Notes: generated from the letters alone by a model not told the origin. A DNA stretch of 15,688 nt from Blastococcus sp. CT_GayMR20 (GCF_004570345.1 NZ_SPQM01000115.1:1-15688), one strand, 5' to 3'; positions 6,580-13,845 are shown, numbered from the stretch's first letter. Made by a program: numbers and translations.

Positions 6580-8781
6580 ATGTTCGAGGCCCTCGGTCGA
6601 GTGATGTACCGGCGCCGCCGGTGGGTGGTGGCGCTGTCCCTGGCCTTCGTCGTGTTCGCCGGCGTCTGGGGCACCGGCGTCTTCGGCGCCATGACCGGCG
6701 GCGGTTTCGAGGATCCCGACAGCGACAGCTCGCGCGCGGTGGAGGTCGCCCAGCGCGAGCTCGGGCGCAGCGGCGGCGACGTCGTCGTCCTCTACTCCGG
6801 TGACGACCTGACCGTCGACGACCCGGCCTACGCGGAGGCCGTCGAGCAGAGCCTCGCCGCCCTGCCGGCAGACGGCATCGAGGCGACGACCACGTTCTGG
6901 AGCACCGGCGCCCCGCAGCTGGTCAGCGACGACCGCACCGCGACCTACGCCGTCCTGACCCTGGCCGGCGGCGAGGACCAGCGCGAGACCACCCTCGAGG
7001 CGATCGAGGAGGACCTCACCGCCCCCGGCCTGGAGACGCAGGTCGGCGGCGGGACGACGATCAACCGCGACATCAACGAGCGCGTGAGCGCCGACATCGC
7101 GCGCGCCGAGAGCATCTCGCTGCCCATCCTGGCGGTGCTGCTGGTCATCATCTTCGGCAGCGTCGCGGCGGCCAGCCTGCCGCTGGCGATCGGCGTGACG
7201 GCGATCCTCGGGGCCTTCACCGCCCTGCGCGGCTTCACGTACCTGACCGACGTCTCGATCTTCGCGGTCAACATCGTGACGATCATCGGCCTCGGTCTCG
7301 CCATCGACTACGGCCTGTTCATGGTCAGCCGGTTCCGGGAGGAGATCCGCCGGCAGCCGGACGTGGAGACGGCGCTGGCGCGGACGATGGCGACGGCCGG
7401 GCGCACCGTCGCGGTCTCGGGGATCACCGTCGCGATCTCGCTGGCCGGACTGCTGATCTTCCCGCAGGTGTTCCTGCGCTCGATGGGCTTCGGCGGGATG
7501 AGCGCCGTCCTGGTCGCGATGCTCGCCGCCCTGACGCTGCTGCCGGCGCTGCTGGCGATGCTCGGCCCGAAGGTCGACGCGCTGTCGGTGCGGCCGTGGC
7601 TCCGGCGGGTGTTCCGGCGCCCGGTCGCCGGGCCGCCGATGGAGAACACCGGCGCCTGGTACCGGATCGCGCACGTGGTGATGCGCCGTCCGATCGTCTT
7701 CACCGTCGCCACCGTGGCACTGCTCGTCGCGCTCGCCCTCCCCTTCCTGCGCGTGCAGTTCGGCGGCATCGACGAGCGGGCGCTGCCGGCCGGCACCGAG
7801 AGCCGGGTGGTGGCGGAGACGATCAGGTCGGACTTCCCCGAGGACCCGTCCGGCCCGATCGAGGCGATCGTGACGCTGCCGGACGCCGTCGACTCCGCCG
7901 CGGGCGGCGCGGCGCTGCAGGCCTACGTCGACGCGGTGGCCGACGTCCCGGGTGTGGACGCCGCGACGGTGACCGGCGCGGCCGGGGACACCGCCCGCGT
8001 GGCCATCGCCTACGCCGGCGACCCGGTGGCCGAGGAGGCGCGGGCGCTGGTCAACGAGGTCCGCGACGTGCCGGCCCCGGCGGGCGGCGAGGTGCTGGTC
8101 GGCGGGCAGAGCGCGGTGCTCACCGACCTGCTGGAGAGCCTCGGGGCACTGCTGCCCTGGATGGCGCTGATGGTGGTGGCGACGACGTTCGTGCTGCTCT
8201 TCCTGGCCTTCGGCTCGGTCGTCCTGCCGATCAAGGCGCTGATCATGAACGTGCTCTCGATCGGTGCCTCGTTCGGCGCGCTGGTGTGGATCTTCCAGGA
8301 CGGGAACCTCTCCGGGTTCCTGGACTTCACCCCCACGGGGTTCATCGAGGCCACCCAGCCGATCCTGGTGCTGGCGATCATCTTCGGGCTCTCGATGGAC
8401 TACGAGGTCTTCCTGATGTCGCGGATCCGCGAGCAGTACGACCTGACCGGCGACAACACGGCCGCGGTCGCCACCGGGCTGCAGCGGACCGGCGGGATCA
8501 TCACCAGCGCCGCACTCCTGCTGATCGTGGTGATCGGCGCGTTCTCGCTCTCGGGGATCACCTTCATCAAGATGATCGGCGTCGCCATGCTGATCGCCGT
8601 GGTGGTCGACGCGACGATCGTGCGGATCCTGCTCGTGCCCGCGACCATGCGGCTGCTGGGCCGGGCCAACTGGTACGCGCCCGGGCCCCTGCGCAGGCTG
8701 TACAAGCGGTACGGGATCCGGGAGTCCGACGGCGAACCGGCACCGCAGGCCGAGCCGCGCGAGCTCGCCGCCACCCACTGA
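6580..8781 (+). CDS. MMPL/RND-family transporter
   Basis: The 733-aa inner-membrane transporter has the two-fold MMPL layout: TM1 (about 16-38), an extracytoplasmic loop, a five-helix cluster, then a repeat of the same plan from about residue 370. Proton-relay Asp-Tyr pairs are present in both halves: D243-Y244 in GLGLAIDYGLFMVSRFREE and D607-Y608 in FGLSMDYEVFLMSRIREQYD. The 733-aa length is typical of the shorter actinobacterial MMPLs, which move lipids, siderophores or drugs out using the proton gradient. The substrate cannot be read from the sequence. GGAGAAG (6571-6577) supports ATG 6580. The divergent TetR and the operator dyad point to inducible expression. A bidirectional terminator follows. 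Confidence 0.95.
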   Translation: MFEALGRVMYRRRRWVVALSLAFVVFAGVWGTGVFGAMTGGGFEDPDSDSSRAVEVAQRELGRSGGDVVVLYSGDDLTVDDPAYAEAVEQSLAALPADGIEATTTFWSTGAPQLVSDDRTATYAVLTLAGGEDQRETTLEAIEEDLTAPGLETQVGGGTTINRDINERVSADIARAESISLPILAVLLVIIFGSVAAASLPLAIGVTAILGAFTALRGFTYLTDVSIFAVNIVTIIGLGLAIDYGLFMVSRFREEIRRQPDVETALARTMATAGRTVAVSGITVAISLAGLLIFPQVFLRSMGFGGMSAVLVAMLAALTLLPALLAMLGPKVDALSVRPWLRRVFRRPVAGPPMENTGAWYRIAHVVMRRPIVFTVATVALLVALALPFLRVQFGGIDERALPAGTESRVVAETIRSDFPEDPSGPIEAIVTLPDAVDSAAGGAALQAYVDAVADVPGVDAATVTGAAGDTARVAIAYAGDPVAEEARALVNEVRDVPAPAGGEVLVGGQSAVLTDLLESLGALLPWMALMVVATTFVLLFLAFGSVVLPIKALIMNVLSIGASFGALVWIFQDGNLSGFLDFTPTGFIEATQPILVLAIIFGLSMDYEVFLMSRIREQYDLTGDNTAAVATGLQRTGGIITSAALLLIVVIGAFSLSGITFIKMIGVAMLIAVVVDATIVRILLVPATMRLLGRANWYAPGPLRRLYKRYGIRESDGEPAPQAEPRELAATH

Positions 8782-8788
8782 GCCGGCC

Positions 8789-8818
8789 GGCGGGACCTCC
8801 CGGCCGGGAGGTCCCGCC
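8789..8818. terminator. Bidirectional terminator between the MMPL and zinc-ribbon genes
   Basis: GGCGGGACCTCCC (8789-8801) pairs perfectly with GGGAGGTCCCGCC (8806-8818), giving 13 bp around a GGCC loop. It lies 7 nt after the exporter stop and 11 nt before the stop of the convergent minus-strand gene, so it can serve both. No T-run is present. Confidence 0.8.
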
Positions 8819-8829
8819 AGCCGCGCCGA

Positions 8830-9027
8830 TCAGACGGACTGCTCCTCGCGCACCGGCGGCCGGGGCCGCACGGCGAACCGCAGCACCGGCTGGGTGTCGT
8901 CGTCCAGGAGGTGCCGGGGCGCGAGCCGGACGCGGCGGGCGGGCAGGGGCGACGGCGGGAGCAGCTTGCCGCAGCCGACGCAGTAACGGCCCCGCTGCTC
9001 GACGGCGTTGCAGTGTGCGCAGGACAT
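8830..9027 (-). CDS. 65-aa zinc-ribbon protein
   Basis: The short product begins MSCAHCNAVEQRGRYCVGCG, two CxxC knuckles (C3/C6 and C16/C19) that make a zinc ribbon of the kind often found at the N terminus of larger actinobacterial proteins. The rest is Pro/Arg-rich with no further domain (LLDDDTQPVLRFAVRPRPP). ATG 9027 is chosen over a start further upstream because AGGAGG sits 4 nt before it and the upstream extension is Arg/Pro-rich with no motif. The role is unknown. It may be a protein- or nucleic-acid-binding adaptor. It is divergent from the lipoprotein gene, with a 163-bp gap in which I see no convincing promoter, and it shares the 8789-8818 terminator with the exporter. Confidence 0.8.
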   Translation of the reverse strand: MSCAHCNAVEQRGRYCVGCGKLLPPSPLPARRVRLAPRHLLDDDTQPVLRFAVRPRPPVREEQSV

Positions 9028-9190
9028 GGTGCCTCCTCGACTGGGCGTCCCCCGTGGACCCGCTGGACGGACCATCGCAGGCGCGACCCCCGGAATCGCG
9101 ACTCTGCGGACGCGTGGGACCACCTGTGACCGGACCGTCATCTGCGAGGAGCGCCTGCGGACCTGCCCGGATACGTGCTAGACCTCGGCG

Positions 9191-10477
9191 ATGACCGGAC
9201 GGCAGCGTCTCGCAGCCGTCGGGCTCGCGGCCGCCGTCCTCCTGGCGACGGCCGGGTGCCCCATCGCGGGAGAGGAGCCGCCCGAGCCGACGCCGACCTC
9301 CTCGGACCAGGCCCTCCCGGGCCGCCCGACCGACGCGACCACCGACCTGCCTGCGTACGCCGGTCCGCCCGCAGGTGGAACGCCGAGCCTCGGCCCGCTC
9401 ACCTCGCTTCGGGCGACGGTCGACCTGACCGCGGCGACGCCGGGAGTGTTCGCCCGGGCGGTGTCGGCGGTCGCCACGCCGGAGGGGGGTGCCGTCGTCG
9501 TGCTCAGCCCCCGCGAGCGGGATCTGGAGCACCGGGTGGTGACGGTCGGGCCCGGGGTGGACGGGTTCGGGATCACGCAGTCCGTGCCCATGCCGCGGAT
9601 GCCCGACGTCTGGGGATCGCACCTGCTGACGGACGGCGACCTCGTGGTCGTCGGTCTCGTGGCCGACGGCGACGAGGCGGGTCCCGGCATCCAGGTGGTC
9701 GACCCGTCGAGCGGCGACGTGCGGACGACGGTGCTGATCCCGCTGGAGGACGGCACGGTCTCGGCCACCGGTCGCTCGGCGATGCTGCCCGGCAGCCCGA
9801 CGCTGTACGTCGTCGCGACCGTGGAGGTGCGCGACGACGTGCGGGAACAGCTGTTCGCGGTCGACGTCCCGACCGGCCGGGTGGTCGCCGAACAGGACCT
9901 CGCCGACGACGTGGGCGCCGCGTCGCAGGACCCGATGGGCCGTCAGCTGGCCGGGCTGGTGGCACGGCCCGGTGGCGGGGCGACGATCGTCTTCGACGCC
10001 TCCCCCACGGACGTCGAGGAAGCCCGCATCCCGACCCTGCTGGCGTTCGACGCGGACCTGGCGCCCGACGGCGGCGCGGTCCGGACGACGAACCTGGCGG
10101 AGGGGGCGGAGACGCAGGCGGTGTCGGCGACTCCCGACGGCACGGTGTTCCTGCTGGTGGAGGTGGACGAGGGCGGGTGGGTGCTCGCCGTGCCCGACGG
10201 GGGCGGCGCCGGCCCGCTGGTGGCCCAGATCGACGACCGGATCTACACCTACGCGCTGGTCGTCGAGCCGGCCCAGGTGTGGTCGCTGCTGCCGGCCGAG
10301 GAGGGCGTGCGGGCGATCGACCTGGTCACCGGGGACGTCGCGGGGCCGGTGCGCTTCGGGTGCTCCCCGCGGCTGGACGTGCGCGCGCTGCTTCCCGCGC
10401 CGGACGGCGCGCTGATCATCGGCGAGTGCGACACCCCGCGTGAGGACACCCAGCTGCTGTGGATCGTCGGGCCGTGA
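9191..10477 (+). CDS. Lipoprotein with probable beta-propeller fold
   Basis: The 428-aa exported protein has an N-terminal RQR, a hydrophobic stretch and lipobox LATAGC with Cys23 as the lipidation site. It would be anchored to the outer face of the membrane. A Pro/Thr-rich linker follows (about 25-60). The remainder repeats short blocks such as VSAVATPEGGAVVVLS, VVDPSSGDVRTTV, VSATPDGTVFLLVE and IDLVTGDVAGPVRF, the strand-turn pattern of a PQQ/WD-type beta-propeller. No enzyme motif is visible, so binding or scaffolding is likelier than catalysis. The ribosome-binding site is weak. ATG 9191 is placed by the signal sequence, which begins right after it. The AhpD-like gene follows, but it has its own promoter-like elements in the 76-bp gap. 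Confidence 0.85.
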   Translation: MTGRQRLAAVGLAAAVLLATAGCPIAGEEPPEPTPTSSDQALPGRPTDATTDLPAYAGPPAGGTPSLGPLTSLRATVDLTAATPGVFARAVSAVATPEGGAVVVLSPRERDLEHRVVTVGPGVDGFGITQSVPMPRMPDVWGSHLLTDGDLVVVGLVADGDEAGPGIQVVDPSSGDVRTTVLIPLEDGTVSATGRSAMLPGSPTLYVVATVEVRDDVREQLFAVDVPTGRVVAEQDLADDVGAASQDPMGRQLAGLVARPGGGATIVFDASPTDVEEARIPTLLAFDADLAPDGGAVRTTNLAEGAETQAVSATPDGTVFLLVEVDEGGWVLAVPDGGGAGPLVAQIDDRIYTYALVVEPAQVWSLLPAEEGVRAIDLVTGDVAGPVRFGCSPRLDVRALLPAPDGALIIGECDTPREDTQLLWIVGP

Positions 10478-10480
10478 CAT

Positions 10481-10510
10481 GTGACGGCCGGTTGCGCCCG
10501 GGAGTAGCGT
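10481..10510 (+). promoter_or_regulatory. Promoter of the AhpD-like gene
   Basis: GTGACG (10481-10486) matches TTGACA at 4 of 6 positions, and TAGCGT (10505-10510) fits a -10 box. Spacing is 18 nt. The -10 falls inside GAGTAGCGTC, the 10-mer also seen at 43-52. Transcription would start near 10517, about 37 nt before the ATG. Confidence 0.5.
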
Positions 10511-10527
10511 CCCTGCTCACTCCCGGG
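10497..10527. promoter_or_regulatory. Inverted repeat spanning the AhpD-like promoter
   Basis: CCCGGGAGT (10497-10505) and ACTCCCGGG (10519-10527) are perfect 9-bp arms around 13 nt. The repeat encloses the -10 box and predicted start site, so it may be an operator. It also starts 19 nt after the lipoprotein stop and could act as that gene's terminator. The sequence cannot separate the two roles. Confidence 0.45.
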
Positions 10528-10553
10528 ACGCCGACCGCTCAGGAAGAGAGCTC

Positions 10554-11480
10554 ATGAGCGCCGTGACCACCGAGGCAGTCCGGCTGGCCCCACGGCTGCG
10601 CGCCCTGCGCCCGGAGGCGACCGGCCTGTTCGACGTCGCCCACGCGCGCGCCTGGGACGCCGTGGACCCCGACCTGCTCGTCGCGATGCGCGCCCGCGCG
10701 GCGGCATTGCTGGGCCATCCGGACGGGGAGCGGGCGACCGCCGACAGCGAGCCGGTGCGTGCGTGCGTCGAGTTCGCCGAGCAGTTCGTCCTCGACGTGA
10801 CCGCCATCGGCGAGGCCGAGCGCGACACGCTGCGCCGGCACTTCGACGAGCAGACCGTGGAGAACATCGTCCGCGCGTTCTTCCTGACGGAGTTCGGGCT
10901 GCGGCTCGAGCTGGTCTCGGGGCGACTGTTCGACGGTCCGGAGGTCGCGATGCCTCGGCCGCCGGTCCGGCGTTCCGACGACGCCGGCGCAGCGTTGCGC
11001 GAGGCAGTGGCCGACTACGCGGACGCCGTCGTCCGCGGTCGCTCGCTCGACCCGGTCGTCACCGAGCTCGTCCGGCTGCGGTGCGCCCGGACGCACAACT
11101 GCCGGATGTGCCGGACCCTCCGCCTCGTCGACGCGCGTGCGGCCGGGGTCGACGACACGATGAGCGCCGCCGTGGACCGCTACGAGACCAGCGACCTGGA
11201 CGGCCGGGTCAAGGCTGCGCTCCGGATCACCGACGCGCTCATCACGATGCCCAGCAGCCTCTCGCCGTCAGCGGTGGAGCACGCCCGCACCCTCCTGAGC
11301 GAGGACGAGCTGGCCGAGCTGTGCCTGGACGTCTCGAAGTGGAGCACCCAGAAGGTCAAGGTGGCCCTGGGGACCGACGGAGCCGAGAACCTGCCGCTCA
11401 ACGAGCAGGGCGTCAGCTTCTTCCGGTTCGACGACGAGGGCCGACCGATGGGGTTCTCGGCCGTCGCCGATTCCCACTGA
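10554..11480 (+). CDS. AhpD-like / carboxymuconolactone decarboxylase family protein
   Basis: The 308-aa cytoplasmic helical protein has an AhpD-type core in its second half. The signature TELVRLRCARTHNCRMCRTLRLVDA places the redox pair C183-x-x-C186 at the start of a helix, as in peroxidase-partner AhpD proteins. The usual His three residues after the second Cys is not seen; the residues there are Arg-Thr-Leu-Arg. The first half (about 1-140) is a separate helical segment, with DEQTVENIVRAFFLTEFGLRLEL, possibly a degenerate second copy. The family includes disulfide reductants in peroxide defence as well as lactone decarboxylases. The CxxC favours the redox role, but the missing His leaves this open. 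AGGAAGAGAG precedes ATG 10554. A promoter and inverted repeat lie just upstream. Confidence 0.82.
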   Translation: MSAVTTEAVRLAPRLRALRPEATGLFDVAHARAWDAVDPDLLVAMRARAAALLGHPDGERATADSEPVRACVEFAEQFVLDVTAIGEAERDTLRRHFDEQTVENIVRAFFLTEFGLRLELVSGRLFDGPEVAMPRPPVRRSDDAGAALREAVADYADAVVRGRSLDPVVTELVRLRCARTHNCRMCRTLRLVDARAAGVDDTMSAAVDRYETSDLDGRVKAALRITDALITMPSSLSPSAVEHARTLLSEDELAELCLDVSKWSTQKVKVALGTDGAENLPLNEQGVSFFRFDDEGRPMGFSAVADSH

Positions 11481-11494
11481 TCCGGCCAGGCGGG

Positions 11495-11686
11495 TCACTC
11501 CCGGGCGCCGAGGCTCGCCCAGTAGTCGTTGAGCGCGCGATTCGTATGCAGGAACCAGATGAACGGCCCCACCAGAGTGAAGAGCTGGCCGACCTCGTTG
11601 CTGAGCAGGAACGGTGAGACGAGGCCGAAGATGACCGCGACGACCAGCGCTTTCCATGATGCCGGGGAGCTCCGCGACGCGCCGCG
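11495..11686 (-). pseudogene. Membrane-protein ORF without a start codon
   Basis: Reading leftward, the frame between stop TGA (11687-11689) and stop TGA (11495-11497) encodes an unmistakable membrane segment: ALVVAVIFGLVSPFLLSNEV, then GQLFTLVGPFIWFLHTNRAL, ending NDYWASLGARE. That is two hydrophobic helices. No ATG, GTG or TTG lies in frame before them. The reverse-strand text reads ATGGAAAGCGCTGG; removing one G after ATG would give ATG-AAA-GCG-CTG and a clean 53-aa two-TM protein. It is therefore either frameshifted by one base at about 11654 or the tail of a longer decayed gene. It follows the enoyl-CoA hydratase gene on the same strand. Confidence 0.5.
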
Positions 11687-11698
11687 TCAGGGCAATTC

Positions 11699-12487
11699 CT
11701 ATCGGCCGGTCCACGTGGGCGGGCGCTTCTCGAGGTAGGCGGCGATGCCCTCCTTGCGGTCCTCGCTGAGGTACGGATTCGGGCCGACGTCGAGGCGGAG
11801 CGCCTGCCAGAGCGGCAGCTCCAGGCCCTTGACCGCGGTCTCCTTCATCCGCCGGACGGAGATCGGCGCGTTGGCGGCGATCCGCTCGGCCAGCTGGAGG
11901 GCCGTCGCGAGGACGTCGGTGGTGATCCGGTTGACCAGACCCCACCGTTCGGCGTCCTCGCTGGTCACGTAGTCGCCGATCAGCAGCATCTCCATGGCAA
12001 TGCCCATGGGGATCCGCTTCGGCAGGACGACGGAGCCGAAGTTGGCGCCCATGCCGATGGTGGCCTCGGGCAGGCCGAGCGTGATGCCGGGCGCGGCGAC
12101 CCGGAGGTCGCATGCCAGCGCGAGCTCGAACCCGCCGGCGACGGCGGCGCCCTGGAGCGCCGCGACGATCGGGACCGGCGTCTCGGTGACCACCTCGAAC
12201 AGGGACCGGGTGGGCCGGTTCATCGGCGGGCGGAAGTGCTCGCCGCGCTGGTCGCGCTCGCGGATCTCCTTGAGGTCGAAGCCGGCGCAGAAGGCGGGAC
12301 CGTTGCCGGTGAGGACGATCGCGCGGACGTCGCCGTCCTCCGCGGTCGTGAGGAGCTGCTCGATGAGGTCGGCCTGCAGCGGCGTGGAGAGCGCGTTGCG
12401 ACGCTCGGGCCGGTCGAGGGTGAGGACGCGGACGCGCCCGCGGTCCTCGACGATCAATCCGGACTCGAGACGCGGCGCCTTGCTCAC
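11699..12487 (-). CDS. Enoyl-CoA hydratase/isomerase (crotonase) family
   Basis: The 262-aa cytoplasmic enzyme of acyl-CoA metabolism probably adds water to trans-2-enoyl-CoA in fatty-acid or branched-chain breakdown. Crotonase landmarks are in order: LDRPERRNALS near residues 24-34, the oxyanion-hole segment GPAFCAGFDLKE (63-74), GAAVAGGFELALACDLRVA with E121, and LPEATIGMGANFGS with E141. Both Glu residues that act in hydratases are kept, which favours hydration over thioesterase or isomerase activity. The usual PGxGG after the second Glu is replaced by GANFGS, so substrate preference may differ. The C terminus RPPTWTGR is the usual family ending. The start is GTG 12487 with only a weak ribosome-binding site. 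It lies 31 nt after the 33-aa Cys-rich ORF and may share its transcript. Confidence 0.93.
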   Translation of the reverse strand: MSKAPRLESGLIVEDRGRVRVLTLDRPERRNALSTPLQADLIEQLLTTAEDGDVRAIVLTGNGPAFCAGFDLKEIRERDQRGEHFRPPMNRPTRSLFEVVTETPVPIVAALQGAAVAGGFELALACDLRVAAPGITLGLPEATIGMGANFGSVVLPKRIPMGIAMEMLLIGDYVTSEDAERWGLVNRITTDVLATALQLAERIAANAPISVRRMKETAVKGLELPLWQALRLDVGPNPYLSEDRKEGIAAYLEKRPPTWTGR

Positions 12488-12518
12488 GACCGCAGCACCC
12501 CGGGCACGAGGGCCTAGC

Positions 12519-12620
12519 TCACTCGTCGCTCTCGTGGCAGTCGCAGGGGCAGTCGTGGCAGCACAGCACGTGCACTCCCGCGTCGCAGGGCGTGGCGGAA
12601 CTGGTTCCGTCGGTGATCAC
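12519..12620 (-). CDS. 33-aa Cys/His-rich peptide, metallothionein-like
   Basis: The frame starts at GTG (12620-12618) with GAGGAG 8 nt upstream and stops at TGA (12521-12519). The only Cys-free stretch is the N-terminal ITDGTSSATP; then come C12, C20, C21, C24, C26 and C28, ending CCHDCPCDCHESDE. Six Cys and three His within 33 residues suggest binding of Cu(I), Zn or Fe, or disulfide formation. An in-frame stop lies five codons above the GTG, so the start is fixed within a few codons. I do not recognise the family. It sits between ohr and the enoyl-CoA hydratase gene in a tightly spaced minus-strand run. It could also be a peptide natural-product precursor, but no modifying enzyme is nearby. 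Confidence 0.6.
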   Translation of the reverse strand: MITDGTSSATPCDAGVHVLCCHDCPCDCHESDE

Positions 12621-12682
12621 TGGCCGGTCTCCTCGTCAACGTCGTCGAGCGTCGGGCAGGCCGACTCTGCGGTGTTGCTCAC
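12617..12682 (-). CDS. 21-aa micro-ORF overlapping the Cys-rich peptide gene
   Basis: GTG 12682 opens a frame encoding MSNTAESACPTLDDVDEETG plus a final Q, whose TGA overlaps the GTG start of the 33-aa ORF as GTGA. Such an overlap usually means translational coupling, so this peptide may be a leader for the Cys-rich product or a partner of it. It is acidic with a single Cys. Its own ribosome-binding site is poor (GGAAA almost touching the GTG). It lies 44 nt after the ohr stop. Support is limited to the overlap and plausible codon choice. Confidence 0.35.
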   Translation of the reverse strand: MSNTAESACPTLDDVDEETGQ

Positions 12683-12726
12683 TTTCCACGCCGCAGAAAC
12701 GCCGGACGTGACCGGGCCGCGACCTC

Positions 12727-13164
12727 TCAGTCGACGTCGGGTGCCGGCACGAGGGTCACCGACACGTCGATGTTGCCGCGGGTCGCGTTGGAGTACGGGC
12801 AGACCTGGTGCGCGGCGTCCAGCACGGCGCGGGCCTGCGCCTCGTCCTCCACCTCGGGCAGCGTGACCAGGAGCTCGACGGCGAGCTGGAAGCGCCCGCC
12901 CTCGACCGCGCCGATCCCGACGCGGGCCGTCACCCGGGAGCCGGCGGTCGACAGCTTCATCCGGCGGGCGACCCTGATCATGGCGTTGTCGAAGCAGGCG
13001 GCGTAGCCCGCGGCGAACAGCTGCTCCGGGTTCGTCGCCCGCCCACCCGGGCCGCCCAGCTCCTTGGGCACGGCCAGGTCGACGGTCAAGGCACCGTCGG
13101 ACGTCGCCACGTGCCCCTCGCGCCCACCCGTTGCGGTCGCCTCTGCGGTGTACAGGATGTTCAT
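12727..13164 (-). CDS. ohr: Organic hydroperoxide reductase Ohr (OsmC superfamily)
   Basis: The 145-aa cytoplasmic peroxidase reduces organic and fatty-acid hydroperoxides through a reactive Cys that is recycled by dihydrolipoyl proteins. It matches Ohr over its whole length. ATATGGREGHV supplies catalytic Arg15, NPEQLFAAGYAACF supplies Glu47 and the peroxidatic Cys57, and HQVCPYSNATRGNIDV carries the resolving Cys122 in the Ohr-specific VCPYSxATRGNI motif. This motif separates Ohr from OsmC proper. ATG 13164 starts directly at the conserved ILYTAEATATGG. The Shine-Dalgarno is weak (GGAGAG 12 nt away). No OhrR regulator gene or AT-rich OhrR site is seen nearby, so control may come from the divergent TetR or from elsewhere. 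It lies 50 nt after the 189-aa gene on the same strand. Confidence 0.95.
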   Translation of the reverse strand: MNILYTAEATATGGREGHVATSDGALTVDLAVPKELGGPGGRATNPEQLFAAGYAACFDNAMIRVARRMKLSTAGSRVTARVGIGAVEGGRFQLAVELLVTLPEVEDEAQARAVLDAAHQVCPYSNATRGNIDVSVTLVPAPDVD

Positions 13165-13214
13165 GCCGCCAGAGTGCTCTCCGCCCGGACGGACGGCAGG
13201 GACAGATCGCTGCG

Positions 13215-13784
13215 TCAGGCGCGGTGCGGGACGACGACCACCGGTGGCCGAGGCTGCCGACGAGCGGACCGCTCGGCACGCGGGTTCCCGTCCGCCGCGA
13301 GGCGGACCATCCGGCGTCCCCACCGAGCGGCGGTCGCGCCGACGCGGAGGACGGCGCATCGCGTGGTCCGTGGCGCAGGGGCGACGAGCGGGTGCCGCCG
13401 TTCGCAGGTGCACGCCTGTTCGACGTAGGCGGTCAGCCGCTGCCGGGCCCGGGCGAGCGCCGGGTCGTCGGCGTGCTGCCGGAGCAGCTCGGCGAAGCCG
13501 GGCAGCGCCCGGCTGAGCTCGTCGACGGCCCCCAGGACGTCGCGGTGCAGATCGTCCGTGCCGCACTCCAGGGCCTGGTCCAGCCGGGCGAGCAGGTTTG
13601 CCTGCCATCGCTGGTGCACGGCGAGCAGGAGGTCCCGCTCGGTCCCGAAGAGGTGGAGTGCTGCTTCCAGCTCCGGGGACCGCACGGTCCGGTCGGAGCC
13701 GATCTCGGCCTGCGCGAGGTCCCGCAGGGCCAGCGCCTTCTGTCGTCGTTCCTGTGCTGCTCCGGTGCCGTCCGTGCCCTCCAT
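13215..13784 (-). CDS. 189-aa protein of unknown function, first gene of the ohr-strand run
   Basis: I do not recognise the family. The first ~125 residues are helical and charged (ERRQKALALRDLAQAEIGSD, SPELEAALHLFGTERDLLLAVHQRW, LHRDVLGAVDELSRALPGFAELLRQHADDPALARARQRLTAYVEQ). This is followed by a CxC (ACTCERRHP) and a long Arg/Pro-rich, likely disordered tail. There is no signal peptide or membrane segment. ATG 13784 is chosen because GGGAAG sits a few bases upstream; earlier in-frame codons run through the promoter region shared with the divergent TetR gene. As the first gene after that divergent gap it may be the direct target of the TetR, with ohr downstream at 50 nt. The basic tail could bind nucleic acid, but that is a guess. 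Confidence 0.65.
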   Translation of the reverse strand: MEGTDGTGAAQERRQKALALRDLAQAEIGSDRTVRSPELEAALHLFGTERDLLLAVHQRWQANLLARLDQALECGTDDLHRDVLGAVDELSRALPGFAELLRQHADDPALARARQRLTAYVEQACTCERRHPLVAPAPRTTRCAVLRVGATAARWGRRMVRLAADGNPRAERSARRQPRPPVVVVPHRA

Positions 13785-13816
13785 GACACTTCCCCGTCTA
13801 CTCAAGGTAGCTCGTA

Positions 13817-13827
13817 TACCGACGGTA
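13817..13827. promoter_or_regulatory. Small palindrome in the divergent TetR gap, possible operator
   Basis: TACCGACGGTA is a perfect 5-bp inverted repeat around one base, centred in the 61-bp gap between the 189-aa gene and the TetR start. The flanking AT-richer bases (TATACC, GGTACA) could be -10 elements in either direction. TATGCT (13833-13838) is a plausible plus-strand -10 that would start transcription at about 13846. Confidence 0.5.
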
Positions 13828-13845
13828 CAGACTATGCTCCCGGTC

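Noticed and set aside
6547..8778. A 743-aa open frame antisense to the MMPL gene
   Set aside because: It is rich in Asp/His/Arg/Gly with no domain, mirrors the exporter codon for codon, and has no ribosome-binding site. High GC gives long antisense frames.
8567..10480. A 637-aa minus-strand frame across the lipoprotein and zinc-ribbon genes
   Set aside because: Arg/Gly/His-rich shadow spanning two real genes and the gap between them. The plus-strand lipoprotein has a proper signal sequence and lipobox.
12488..13214. A RiPP biosynthetic cluster around the Cys-rich peptide
   Set aside because: No radical SAM, lanthionine synthetase, YcaO, protease or recognition-domain gene lies nearby. Neighbours are metabolic or redox genes.
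13834..13845. ATG 13834 as the start of the second TetR
   Set aside because: It overlaps the likely -10 TATGCT and has no ribosome-binding site. GTG 13846 fits a leaderless start and usual TetR N termini. It cannot be fully excluded.
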